From NCBI GenBank assembly GCA_947463775.1, contig CANHVD010000057.1:1-15568 (forward strand): a stretch of DNA of 15,568 bases, in the 5' to 3' direction. This DNA is from Planctomycetaceae bacterium. GTDB taxonomy: Bacteria; Planctomycetota; Planctomycetia; Planctomycetales; Planctomycetaceae. How positions within the stretch are numbered: position 1 is the stretch's first letter; each line of letters starts with the position of its first letter. The notes below the pieces were generated by a model. That model was not told the origin of the DNA and ran no database searches. It saw only the letters and a list, made by a program, of their open reading frames with translations. A program made the position numbers and the translations under genes. Positions 1-7,935 of the stretch are shown here, in pieces.

Positions 1-36
1 AACAAGTTCAAAACCAGTTGACGGAGAGTACGATTT

Positions 37-1308
37 ATGAGTCCTGTGATTACCGCCGTTCATGCCCGTGAAATTCTGGACAGCCGAGGCAATCCGACGG
101 TTGAAGTTGATATTCTTCTGGAAGACGGCACCATCGGTCGTGCCGCAGTACCAAGCGGTGCCAGCACCGGTGCTCACGAAGCATGCGAACTGCGCGACGT
201 TGAAAACAAGTCTCGCTTTCTCGGCAAGGGCGTTCTGCAGGCTGTCGAAAACGTCAACGACGAGATCGCTGATGTTCTGATCGACATGGACTGCACTGAT
301 CAGGCTGGTATTGACCAGGCCATGATTGACGCCGACGGAACTCCGAACAAGTCACGACTCGGTGCGAACGCGATTCTGGCGTGCTCTCTTGCGTCTGCTC
401 ACGCTGCTGCATCGATTTCAGGTCTGCCACTGTTCCGTTATCTCGGCGGTGTTGGAGCCAACTGCCTGCCAGCCCCGATGATGAACATCATCAACGGTGG
501 TGCTCATGCCAACAACGGCATCGACATTCAGGAATTCATGGTCATGCCTCTCGGCTTCGACTCATTCAGCGAAGCGCTGCGAGCGGGCACCGAGATCTTC
601 CATAACCTGAAGAAGGTTCTCGCGGCTAAGGGCCTCAGCACGGCTGTCGGTGACGAAGGCGGATTCGCTCCGGACCTGAAGACCAACGAAGAAGCTCTGC
701 AGGTCATCATGACTGCAATCGAGAACGCCGGATATACACCGGGCGAACAGGTTCAGATTGCTCTCGACTGTGCCGCGACTGAATTCTTCGACTCCAAGAC
801 CGGCCTGTATAAGATTGACGGCAAAACCATTGATGCCGACGGCATGGTTGGATTGCTGGAATCATGGGCCGACAAGTATCCCGTCTGCTCAATTGAAGAC
901 GGATGTTCTGAAGATGACTGGGACGGATGGAAGAAGCTGACCGATAAGTTGGGTGATCGGCTGCAGCTTGTGGGCGACGACCTGTTCGTAACCAACGTGT
1001 CTCGACTGACACAGGGGATCGATAAAGGCATCGCAAACAGCATTCTCGTTAAGGTCAACCAGATCGGCACACTCACTGAAACGATTCAGGCTGTGCAGAT
1101 GGCTTACCGCAACGGGTACACTGCGGTCATGAGCCATCGATCCGGCGAAACCGAAGACACCACGATTGCCGACCTGGCCGTGGCGCTGCGAACTGGCCAG
1201 ATCAAGACGGGATCTGCCAGCCGAACGGACCGAATCTGCAAGTACAACCAGTTGCTCCGCATCGAAGAGATGCTGGGTGATTCCGCAACTTTTGGCGGCA
1301 CGATCTGA
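37..1308 (+). CDS. eno: Enolase (phosphopyruvate hydratase)
   Basis: Converts 2-phosphoglycerate to phosphoenolpyruvate in glycolysis and gluconeogenesis; a cytosolic Mg-dependent enzyme. At 423 residues it is close to the usual bacterial length (about 420-435). The catalytic set is complete by motif: the mobile loop SGAST (40-44), His157 in GGAHANN, Glu166 in QEFM, general-base partner Glu207 in GDEGG, metal ligands Asp244, Glu287 (SIEDG) and Asp314 (GDDL), catalytic Lys339 (LVKVNQ), His367 in MSHRSGE and Lys390 in GQIKTG. A GGAG at 23-26 lies 10 bases before the ATG. Only 36 bases of upstream sequence are visible, so its promoter is not seen. The next gene starts 35 bases after the stop and is probably co-transcribed. 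Identification is secure. Confidence 0.98.
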   Translation: MSPVITAVHAREILDSRGNPTVEVDILLEDGTIGRAAVPSGASTGAHEACELRDVENKSRFLGKGVLQAVENVNDEIADVLIDMDCTDQAGIDQAMIDADGTPNKSRLGANAILACSLASAHAAASISGLPLFRYLGGVGANCLPAPMMNIINGGAHANNGIDIQEFMVMPLGFDSFSEALRAGTEIFHNLKKVLAAKGLSTAVGDEGGFAPDLKTNEEALQVIMTAIENAGYTPGEQVQIALDCAATEFFDSKTGLYKIDGKTIDADGMVGLLESWADKYPVCSIEDGCSEDDWDGWKKLTDKLGDRLQLVGDDLFVTNVSRLTQGIDKGIANSILVKVNQIGTLTETIQAVQMAYRNGYTAVMSHRSGETEDTTIADLAVALRTGQIKTGSASRTDRICKYNQLLRIEEMLGDSATFGGTI

Positions 1309-1321
1309 TCGCTGAGTGATC

Positions 1322-1340
1322 GGTTCGTGAGAAGCGAACC
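1322..1340 (+). promoter_or_regulatory. Hairpin just before the start of the eno-linked membrane protein
   Basis: The sequence GGTTCG pairs with CGAACC around the 7-base loop TGAGAAG, and the 3' arm ends three bases before the ATG at 1344. The loop and arm hold the only purine-rich stretch (GAGAAG) that could act as a ribosome binding site. Folding could therefore limit translation of the downstream gene. The stem is only 6 bp and regulation is inferred. Confidence 0.35.
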
Positions 1341-1343
1341 ATC

Positions 1344-1988
1344 ATGGCGAAAGTTGAGCTGATCGAAACTTCCGAACCGACCACTGCGGAACCAGCCCCG
1401 GTTTCTCAGTCCGTCGGTTCGTTTTTTATGTCGGTCAGTTTCTGGTTAACGCTAACAGTGGCTGGAATCATGTACGCCGCTGTCGCGCTGTCCCCCAAGT
1501 TTGCGGCCTGGATCAATGTTCGTCAGCAGTACGTGACCAATGCCACGAAACTGACGCAACTGGAAGATGAAGTCGACTATCTGGAACGAGTCGCGGAAGC
1601 ACTCAAAACGGATCCCGAATTCGCAAAACGGCTGATTCGAGCCAACCAGAATCCCGGCGCGCAGGGAGCCGAATTTATCCCCGTTTCCAAAGGACTGCTG
1701 TTTGGCGGAGCGGAAACAAAAGAGTACACGGCGCCTCAGGTCATTCAGCCGGCGTTTGCCAAAGTCGTTTTTCACCTGGCTAGTCATGAGCAGCATCGAA
1801 GCTGGCTGCTGGCCGGCTCTGCTGGCTTAACGCTGCTGGCCTTTACCCTGCTGAATGATGCAGGGGTCGGAATGGTTCAATCGGCATTGGCCACCGTGTG
1901 CCGGTTATTTTCGTGGCTGACAGCTCGCTATCGCAAACCATCCGTGCCCGCAGTAGAGGTGGAAGCGCCGGCTGAAATCAAAGCATGA
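1344..1988 (+). CDS. Membrane protein with coiled coil, FtsB/DivIC-like
   Basis: A 214-residue protein. The polar N-terminus (1-26) is followed by a hydrophobic segment at about 27-50, a predicted coiled coil at about 60-90 with heptad-like leucines (TKLTQLEDEVDYLERV), and a second hydrophobic segment at about 153-172. The C-terminal tail is rich in Pro, Glu and Ala. The stretch around residues 73-114 (LEDEVDYLERVAEALKTDPE, then a basic helix and an FIPV strand) follows the layout of septum-formation initiator proteins (FtsB/DivIC, Pfam PF04977): a coiled coil, then L-x-x-DPE/DPxY, then a short C-terminal cap. FtsB proteins are part of the divisome and are often encoded directly after eno in proteobacteria, as here. 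Two things differ from FtsB: the second membrane segment and the length of 214 (FtsB is about 100). It may instead be an unrelated planctomycete membrane protein. The start is the first ATG after the eno stop. Confidence 0.8.
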   Translation: MAKVELIETSEPTTAEPAPVSQSVGSFFMSVSFWLTLTVAGIMYAAVALSPKFAAWINVRQQYVTNATKLTQLEDEVDYLERVAEALKTDPEFAKRLIRANQNPGAQGAEFIPVSKGLLFGGAETKEYTAPQVIQPAFAKVVFHLASHEQHRSWLLAGSAGLTLLAFTLLNDAGVGMVQSALATVCRLFSWLTARYRKPSVPAVEVEAPAEIKA

Positions 1989-2141
1989 GCGGGCTTCTGT
2001 TAACCAGGATCTAACTTCCATGCTTGAAGTGACGCGTCTGTATCCTTCAGACTGGAACTGCATGAACCGATCGAGACATTAGCATCTGTAACGACGCACG
2101 CAGGTTTCTCACCAGAGTTTCTGGAATTGAGGATTTCGACA

Positions 2142-2300
2142 GGGCTGGAAGCCCGAAACATCCTCTGCCGGTGGCGTAAGCCACCGGAACTTGAGCAACA
2201 CTGTCGCTAAGGCCTGAAGGGCCGAAACAGGCAACCATGTGTCGGCCTTTCAGGCCTCATGTTCATCTGGTCTCGTTCCGGTGGCTCACGCCACCGGCAA
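2142..2300. repeat. Nested inverted-repeat element (REP-like)
   Basis: Two near-identical 20-base palindromes, 2168-2187 and 2278-2297, each have an 8-bp CCGGTGGC/GCCACCGG stem and differ only in the 4-base loop (GTAA versus TCAC). Between them, 2211-2225 and 2242-2256 (GGCCTGAAGGGCCGA and its complement) pair with one mismatch around a 16-base loop. A smaller GGGC/GCCC hairpin lies at 2142-2154. The whole is a mirror-like element of about 160 bases with no coding content. It could be a REP/BIME-type or MITE-type repeat; copy number elsewhere cannot be judged from this window. Confidence 0.75.
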
Positions 2301-2464
2301 GGGTTTTGTCGACCCTCCGGGCCTGAATCGCACACTTAATTAACGCCAGCGGCGGTCGTCGCTGCTTTTGAGAAAACACCCCATCAAAAACATGTTCAAA
2401 GCCCCTTCCTCGGGAATCCGGTAGTCCGGCATTGAGTTGTTAACGCCATAACTGCGGTGCGGTC

Positions 2465-2470
2465 TATAAT
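2465..2470 (+). promoter_or_regulatory. Candidate -10 box (TATAAT) for the VOC gene
   Basis: A perfect TATAAT consensus lies 79 bases before the VOC start codon. The best TTGAGT upstream (2432-2437) is 27 bases away, too far for a standard sigma-70 spacer, and nothing better is visible at 16-18 bases. The -10 call is reasonable, but the promoter as a whole is weak or relies on another factor. Confidence 0.35.
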
Positions 2471-2549
2471 CACCGACACTGCAACCGCAGAACGATGCAC
2501 GGAGCTTCCCTGCGTCTTAGGGACTGGTTAAGAACTCAGGAGCCGAATC

Positions 2550-2861
2550 ATGTCAGAACAATTGGATTCTTTGCACCACGTAGCGATCGTTGTTGACGAT
2601 ATCGCGAAGGCCATTGATTGGTACAAGTCTGAATTCAAATGTGAAGTGGCTTATCAGGATGCAACGTGGGGGTTCCTGAAGTTTGCGAATGCTCACCTCG
2701 CACTTGTCCTGCCGAGCCAGCACCCGGCTCATGTTGCATTCGTATCAGAGAAAGCCACGGTTCATCCGGGCCTCAAGGGCCATCGTGATGGAACTCGCTC
2801 TGTCTACATCAGCGACACGGCCGGAAACGCTGTTGAACTGATGGACCCGACAAGCCTGTAA
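2550..2861 (+). CDS. VOC-fold (glyoxalase/dioxygenase superfamily) protein
   Basis: A 103-residue cytosolic protein of the vicinal oxygen chelate superfamily. The first module opens with LHHVAIVVDDIAKAIDWY (residues 8-25), the typical metal-ligand His (His10) followed by strand and helix. The end, GNAVELMDP, supplies the usual closing Glu (Glu96). A second ligand pair would come from the middle strands (HLALVLP, HVAFV). VOC enzymes include glyoxalase I, methylmalonyl-CoA epimerase, dioxygenases and resistance proteins, and the substrate cannot be told here. It is shorter than the usual 120-140 residues: the helix of the second module between HVAFVSE and GTRSVYIS is mostly missing. A CAGGAG (2537-2542) lies 7 bases before the ATG. 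It stands alone between two repeat elements, so context gives no hint of function. Confidence 0.85.
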   Translation: MSEQLDSLHHVAIVVDDIAKAIDWYKSEFKCEVAYQDATWGFLKFANAHLALVLPSQHPAHVAFVSEKATVHPGLKGHRDGTRSVYISDTAGNAVELMDPTSL

Positions 2862-2870
2862 GCGTGCGTC

Positions 2871-2999
2871 GCTAGCGGAGTGTTGATTGAGTCGTTTAAC
2901 GGCAAGCCGTAGACGTTGCTGCTGGATTTCGTCTACGCCTACGGCTCGCCGTTAAACGAGAGCTATCAATACGCGATTAAATCAACATCCCGCTAGCCG
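2871..2999. repeat. Long imperfect inverted repeat
   Basis: The outer arms are 2871-2889 and 2979-2997 (GCTAGCGG...TGTTGATT and its complement, with only a few mismatches). The inner arms are 2891-2915 and 2930-2959; GTTTAACGGC-AGCCGTAG pairs with its complement apart from one mismatch and a 6-base insertion in the right arm. The loop at the centre is about 14 bases. The element begins 10 bases after the VOC stop, so transcripts would end in a long hairpin, although no T-tract follows. The extent of the pairing and the lack of coding potential suggest a mobile palindromic repeat rather than a simple terminator. Confidence 0.8.
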
Positions 3000-3319
3000 C
3001 CAGTGCCTGAAGCTATTTCTGATTTTCGTCACTGGTGGCAGCTTCATTCCGCTCGTTCAGTTTGTGCAATGCGGTTGTTGTTGGCCGAACCGAGTGGAGT
3101 AAATTCCGACCTTGTCTCCCGACCACGGAGTTGGATGCTGGCTGAAGCCCGCACTACGAACGGGACAGTGGCGTTTGATCTGGAGCTGGGCCGAATCCGC
3201 GAAGTCTCTGGTATTGCTCGGCCTGCGGAGTTATCGTTTTCCTGTTGATGCTGTTCTCAAGACGCATGTGGCCGGTGAAATGCTGGCTGCATGCGTGACA
3301 GTCACGCCGGAGACGTCTC
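3000..3319. other. Intergenic region before the DUF1549 gene
   Basis: These 320 bases hold short open frames (such as 3003-3248) whose translations show no recognisable domain, signal peptide or ribosome binding site. I treat the stretch as the 5' region of the operon that starts at 3320. No clear promoter box is visible. Confidence 0.5.
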
Positions 3320-6300
3320 GTGATCCGCCCTCAAATTCCCGCCATTGCTTGCATACTTCTCTTCCAAACTTTCGCCGCGTTCGCTGACGATTTGCCGCCA
3401 GCCGTCGAGCGAAAAATTGATTTCGTTCAGGATGTGCTGCCACTCCTGAAGGACCGTTGCTGGTCGTGCCATGCCGGCGAGAAGCAGGAGTCCGGACTAC
3501 GCCTGGACCGCCGCGATCTGGTGATGATTGGTGGTGATCTTGGCAAGATTCTGGAACCCGGCAAGAGTGATTCCAGTCGACTGATTCACTATGTGAATGG
3601 CACCGATCCCGACCACGTCATGCCGCCGGAAGGGGATCGTCTGACAAAAGAACAGATCGGCATCCTGAGGGCGTGGATTGATCAGGGATGCGAATGGCCG
3701 GAATCAGCGAACATCTCCACCGAGAAGAATTCTCACTGGGCTTATCAGCCGCTCAAATCAGAAACATCCCCCGTCGTTAAAGATCAGAGCTGGCCGCGAA
3801 ATGAGATCGATCATTTTGTGTTGGCTGAACTGGAGCGGCGAGACATCAAGCCATCCCCGGAAGCGGATCGGTACACGCTGATTCGTCGCTTGTCGCTCGA
3901 TCTGACCGGGCTGTTGCCGACGATCGAGGAGGTTGATTCGTTCGCCAATGATGCGACTCCGGACGCTTACGGCAAGCTGGTTGATCGGCTCCTCGCCTCA
4001 CCGCATTTCGGTGAACGTTGGGGACGTCACTGGCTCGACATGGCTCGCTATGCGGACTCCGATGGATATGAGAAGGATAATCCACGTCCCGATGCTTACC
4101 GCTGGCGCGACTGGGTGATTGAGGCGATCAATGCGGATATGCCGTTCGATCAGTTTACGATCGAACAGCTCGCCGGAGACCTTTTGCCTGATGCGACTCC
4201 GATGCAAAGGCTGGCGACCGCGTTTCATCGCCAGACGCTGACGAATACCGAGGGCGGAACTGATCAGGAACAATTTCGCGTCGAGGCCTGTTTTGATCGG
4301 ACGGAAACCACAGGCGCTGTCTGGTTGGGACTGACCGTCGGGTGTGCTCGATGTCATTCGCATAAGTATGACGCGATTAGTCAGCGAGAATACTATCAGT
4401 TGTTCTCGGTCTTCAATAACGGCGATGAATCAACAACGACGGTACCAAAGTCTGAAGCGGACGTCGTGGCTTATGCCGGTCTGAAGGCTGCGTATGATGA
4501 GAAGCTCAAGACCCCGACATCGCAGTTGATGGAAGCGCAGATCGCTCACGGCGCTGAGTTCACGAAATGGCAGCAAGCCACGTTAGATCAATTGAATACC
4601 GCCGCCTCAGATCCCGTCACGTTTCATGTGTTGAAACAGCCCGCGTACAGCAGTGAAGCCGGGATTGTGTTTGAACAGCAAAAAGGCGGCGTTGTTCTTG
4701 TCAGCGGCGAAAATCCAGAACGAGCCATCTACACGCTGACCGGCCAATCAGACGTGAACGGCGTCAAGGGAATTCGTCTGGATGTCTTTCCGGACAAGTC
4801 TCTTCCAGCAAATGGTCCGGGGCGAGTTGCTCACGGTAATTTTGTGCTGAGCGAACTGACGATGGAGGTCGCTTCAAAGCCGGACTTCTCCGATGCTCAG
4901 CGGATTGAATTCGCAACCGCCAAGGCCGACTTTGAACAGGCCGATCGTCCATGGGCTGCAAAGAATGTGCTCGATGGAGACGATACATCCGGATGGGCGA
5001 TTGCTCCGGAATATGGCAAGAAGCATTGGCTGACAGCAACTTTGAAACAGCCGCTCGATCTGACCAGCAAAAGTTATGTTCGCGTTCGATTGAGTCATCA
5101 ATACGGTCAGCAGCATACGATTGGTCGGTTCAAGCTTTCGTTGCAGACAGGAACCGAACCAGATGCCGTCGTTCCCGAAAATATCATCAAGGCGCTGACG
5201 GCGTCCGAAGAGCAGCGAACCGAGGAACAACGACAGCTATTGCAGGACTATTTCAATCGGCAGACGTCTCCTCTGAAGGAACTAGTCACGCAGATTGATG
5301 AACTGAAGAAACAGGAACCGCCGAAGCCCGAGTTGTCTGTTCGCATTGTTGTCCAGAGAACTCAGAACCCGCGAAAAACGCATGTGCTGCGCCGGGGCGA
5401 GTTTTTAGATCCGCTGACGGAACTGGAAGTGCAGCCCGCGGGACTTGCGACGCTCCCGGCGTTCAGTCTGCGTGAAAATAACGCCATGGGTGATCGGCTG
5501 GATCTGGCCCGCTGGCTGGTGTCGACGGAGAATCCGCTGACTCCGCGCGTGACGGCCAATCACATCTGGCGGCTTTTGTTTGGGCACGGAATTGTTCGTA
5601 CCGCGAATGATTTTGGGGTTCGAGGCGAAAAGCCAACTCACCCGGAATTGCTGGACTGGCTGGCTGCTGATCTCATGTCCGGCTCGGGTACTCAGCAAGC
5701 CTGGTCGCGGAAGGCATTGATTCGCCGCATTGTGATGTCGGCTACGTATCGTCAGGCTTCCAAACATCGCACGGAACTCCGCGATGTAGATCCGCAAAAT
5801 TTATTGCTGGCACGACAGAATCGCATACGTGTTGAAGGTGAGATTGTGCGTGACATCAGTCTGGATGTTTCTGGACTGTTGTCCCACAAGATTGGTGGCC
5901 CAAGCGTTTATCCTCCATTGCCGCCGGGCATTGCCGAATTGAGTTATGCCGGGAATTTTCAGTGGGCTGAATCGCAGGGCGAAGATCGATATCGCCGCGG
6001 CATGTACACATTCTTCAAACGAACATCACCGCACCCAAACCTGATTACGTTCGACTGTCCCGATGCTAACAGCACCTGTATTGAACGGCAGTTGTCAAAT
6101 ACGCCGCTACAGGCTCTGACTTCGTTGAACAATGAAACGTTTGCAGAAACAGCACGAGCGTTCGCCAGAAGGTTGCTGTCGACTGATGCTGCGGACGATG
6201 CAGCTCGCTTGTCATACGCAATGCGTCTATGTGTGGCTCGAAGTATCACACCGGAGGAGCACGTTCAGTTGCAGGCTCTGCTCGATGATTCCAAAGCTTG

Positions 6301-6439
6301 GTACGCCGCGCATCCAGATCAGGCGGGACAGTTGATCGGCAAAGAGGCAGTCTCCGGAGTGCCATCGGAAACAGCGGCCGCCTGGGTCTCCGTGGCTCGA
6401 GTTCTCCTGAATCTTGATGAGTTCATTACGAGAGAATGA
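3320..6439 (+). CDS. Secreted PSCyt1-DUF1549-DUF1553 haem protein
   Basis: A 1039-residue exported protein typical of planctomycetes. The start is a GTG with GGAGA 6 bases upstream, followed directly by a signal peptide (about 1-23, cut near AFA-DD). Residues 30-125 form the planctomycete cytochrome-c-like module: haem motif CWSCH at 47-51 and the likely axial Met101 in HVMPPEGD. DUF1549 spans about 158-365 and ends in a second CxxCH (CARCH, 342-346) followed by SHKYD. Residues 463-610 look like a beta-sandwich, with VLDGDDTSGWA resembling discoidin/F5-8C domains. DUF1553 spans about 724-1010 (DLARWLVSTENPLTPRV; FKRTSPHPNLITFDCPDA; NTPLQALTSLNNE). The family's biochemical role is not established. 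An envelope redox or carbohydrate-related role is often proposed because of its domains. Its stop overlaps or abuts the DUF1501 gene, its usual partner. Confidence 0.93.
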   Translation: MIRPQIPAIACILLFQTFAAFADDLPPAVERKIDFVQDVLPLLKDRCWSCHAGEKQESGLRLDRRDLVMIGGDLGKILEPGKSDSSRLIHYVNGTDPDHVMPPEGDRLTKEQIGILRAWIDQGCEWPESANISTEKNSHWAYQPLKSETSPVVKDQSWPRNEIDHFVLAELERRDIKPSPEADRYTLIRRLSLDLTGLLPTIEEVDSFANDATPDAYGKLVDRLLASPHFGERWGRHWLDMARYADSDGYEKDNPRPDAYRWRDWVIEAINADMPFDQFTIEQLAGDLLPDATPMQRLATAFHRQTLTNTEGGTDQEQFRVEACFDRTETTGAVWLGLTVGCARCHSHKYDAISQREYYQLFSVFNNGDESTTTVPKSEADVVAYAGLKAAYDEKLKTPTSQLMEAQIAHGAEFTKWQQATLDQLNTAASDPVTFHVLKQPAYSSEAGIVFEQQKGGVVLVSGENPERAIYTLTGQSDVNGVKGIRLDVFPDKSLPANGPGRVAHGNFVLSELTMEVASKPDFSDAQRIEFATAKADFEQADRPWAAKNVLDGDDTSGWAIAPEYGKKHWLTATLKQPLDLTSKSYVRVRLSHQYGQQHTIGRFKLSLQTGTEPDAVVPENIIKALTASEEQRTEEQRQLLQDYFNRQTSPLKELVTQIDELKKQEPPKPELSVRIVVQRTQNPRKTHVLRRGEFLDPLTELEVQPAGLATLPAFSLRENNAMGDRLDLARWLVSTENPLTPRVTANHIWRLLFGHGIVRTANDFGVRGEKPTHPELLDWLAADLMSGSGTQQAWSRKALIRRIVMSATYRQASKHRTELRDVDPQNLLLARQNRIRVEGEIVRDISLDVSGLLSHKIGGPSVYPPLPPGIAELSYAGNFQWAESQGEDRYRRGMYTFFKRTSPHPNLITFDCPDANSTCIERQLSNTPLQALTSLNNETFAETARAFARRLLSTDAADDAARLSYAMRLCVARSITPEEHVQLQALLDDSKAWYAAHPDQAGQLIGKEAVSGVPSETAAAWVSVARVLLNLDEFITRE

Positions 6440-6440
6440 C

Positions 6441-6444
6441 AGGA
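6441..6444 (+). promoter_or_regulatory. Ribosome binding site favouring the ATG at 6451
   Basis: AGGA stands 6 bases before ATG 6451, an ideal distance. The alternative ATG at 6436 overlaps the previous stop (ATGA) but has no well-placed Shine-Dalgarno; only AGAG one base away. The site therefore favours the shorter start, five residues downstream, although translational coupling through ATGA cannot be excluded. Confidence 0.55.
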
Positions 6445-6450
6445 AATCCC

Positions 6451-7935
6451 ATGTTCGCATCGGCACAACATGCACGCCGTCAGTTTCTGACATCATCCGC
6501 CAGCGGTCTCGGCCTCGCCGCGCTGGGTTCGATGCTGACGCAGGACGGACTGCTGAATCAGGCAACGGCTGCATCGCGTGAATCCGTGGTGAATCACGTC
6601 ACGTCGAATCTGCATCATTTTGCTCCAAAGGCAAAGAGCTGCATTTTCCTGTTTCAGGCCGGCGCGCCGTCGCATCTGGACTTGTTCGATCCGAAGCCCA
6701 AATTGAATGAGCTTGATGGCAAGCCATTACCAGCCGACATGCTGGAGAAAGTCCGCTTTGCATTCATTAAGAAGGAATCCGCCGTTCTGCTCGGGTCCCC
6801 TCGCCGCTGGCGCAAGCATGGTGAATGCGGGATGGATTTCAGTGACTTCGTGCCGAACATTGCGTCGTGTGCTGACGACATTCTGATGATCCGTTCGCTG
6901 CATTCGGAGCAGTTCAACCATCATCCCGGGCAGTTGTTGCTGAGCTGCGGGCGAGCAACTTTCGGGCTGCCGACGATGGGAAGCTGGCTGACTTATGGTT
7001 TGGGTACGGAATCTCAGAACCTGCCAGGCTATGTGGTGCTGACCAGCGGTCGCGGCTCCAGCGGCGGGGCGTCATTGTGGTCCAGCGGATTTCTGCCTTC
7101 TCATTATGCGGGCGTGCTCTTCAGAAATCAGGGCGAGCCGGTTCTGAATCTGGCCAACCCGGCCGGGCTCAGCAACGAACAGCAGCGACGCGGCCTGGAT
7201 GCTCTGAGAGCCATGAATCAGGATCGACTCGAGGAGATGGGAGATCCTGAAATTGCCAGCCGCATCGCCAGCTATGAACTCGCATTCCGCATGCAGTCGG
7301 CAGCTCCCGAGTTGATTGATCTCAGTGGAGAAACGGCCTCGACTCAGGAAGCATACGGCGTCGGGAGAGCTCAACATCCTCAAGCCACCGGCCGCGGCAA
7401 CGTGGCCGACGCACATTTGTCGTTTGCTCGCAATTGTCTGCTCGCACGACGAATGGTGGAACGAGGAGTTCGGTTCGTCAATGTGATTTATGAAGCCTGG
7501 GATCAGCACAGTAATCTCGAGGCTGACCTGCGATATAACGCGTGGGTGGTGGATCAGCCGATTGCGGCATTGATCAAGGATTTAAAGCAGCGAGGACTCT
7601 TTGACAGCACGCTCATCGTCTGGGGGGCGGAGTTTGGACGCACGCCACTGGGGGAAAACCGTACCGGTCGAGAAGCCAATACCGGTCGCGATCATCATCC
7701 GTTCGCGTTTTCACTGTGGATGGCTGGCGGCGGAGTCAAAGGCGGGCAGACCTATGGAGCCTCTGATGAGATTGGCTGGGGCGTAGCTCAGGATCCGGTT
7801 CACATTAATGACTTCCACGCCACAATGCTGCACTTGTTTGGTCTCGACCATCTTAAGCTAACCCATCGTTTTCAAGGACGAGATTTCCGTCTCACGGACG
7901 TAGCCGGCAAAGTCATCCAAAAGTGGCTGGCCTGA
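6451..7935 (+). CDS. DUF1501 protein with Tat signal
   Basis: A 494-residue exported protein (499 if it starts at 6436). The N-terminus carries a twin-arginine signal, ARRQFLTS (RR at 9-10), then the hydrophobic stretch SGLGLAALGSML, so it is probably exported folded by Tat. DUF1501 proteins have an alkaline-phosphatase/sulfatase-like fold. Hallmarks here are LFQAGAPSHLDLFDPKP (about 67-83), LLSCGRATFG, RFVNVIYEAWDQHSN, WGAEFGRTP (391-399), GRDHHPF (412-418, probable metal ligands) and GGGVKGGQTYGASDEIG. I see no sulfatase Cys/Ser maturation motif, and the activity of the family is unknown. It is encoded directly after the DUF1549/DUF1553 gene, an arrangement repeated many times in planctomycete genomes, so the two products probably work together in the periplasm. 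Confidence 0.93.
   Translation: MFASAQHARRQFLTSSASGLGLAALGSMLTQDGLLNQATAASRESVVNHVTSNLHHFAPKAKSCIFLFQAGAPSHLDLFDPKPKLNELDGKPLPADMLEKVRFAFIKKESAVLLGSPRRWRKHGECGMDFSDFVPNIASCADDILMIRSLHSEQFNHHPGQLLLSCGRATFGLPTMGSWLTYGLGTESQNLPGYVVLTSGRGSSGGASLWSSGFLPSHYAGVLFRNQGEPVLNLANPAGLSNEQQRRGLDALRAMNQDRLEEMGDPEIASRIASYELAFRMQSAAPELIDLSGETASTQEAYGVGRAQHPQATGRGNVADAHLSFARNCLLARRMVERGVRFVNVIYEAWDQHSNLEADLRYNAWVVDQPIAALIKDLKQRGLFDSTLIVWGAEFGRTPLGENRTGREANTGRDHHPFAFSLWMAGGGVKGGQTYGASDEIGWGVAQDPVHINDFHATMLHLFGLDHLKLTHRFQGRDFRLTDVAGKVIQKWLA

Larger units (their letters stand above)
1989..2549. other. Intergenic region with nested palindromes and a promoter-like box
   Basis: No convincing gene lies in these 561 bases. 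The centre (2142-2300) holds a set of dyad repeats described separately. The last 120 bases contain a perfect TATAAT (2465-2470), the likely -10 box of the VOC gene. I see no terminator with a T-tract after the gene ending at 1988. Confidence 0.6.

Noticed and set aside
2047..2238. 63-codon minus-strand frame in the first intergenic region
   Set aside because: It is generated by the palindromic repeat element and has no start signal or homology that I can recognise.
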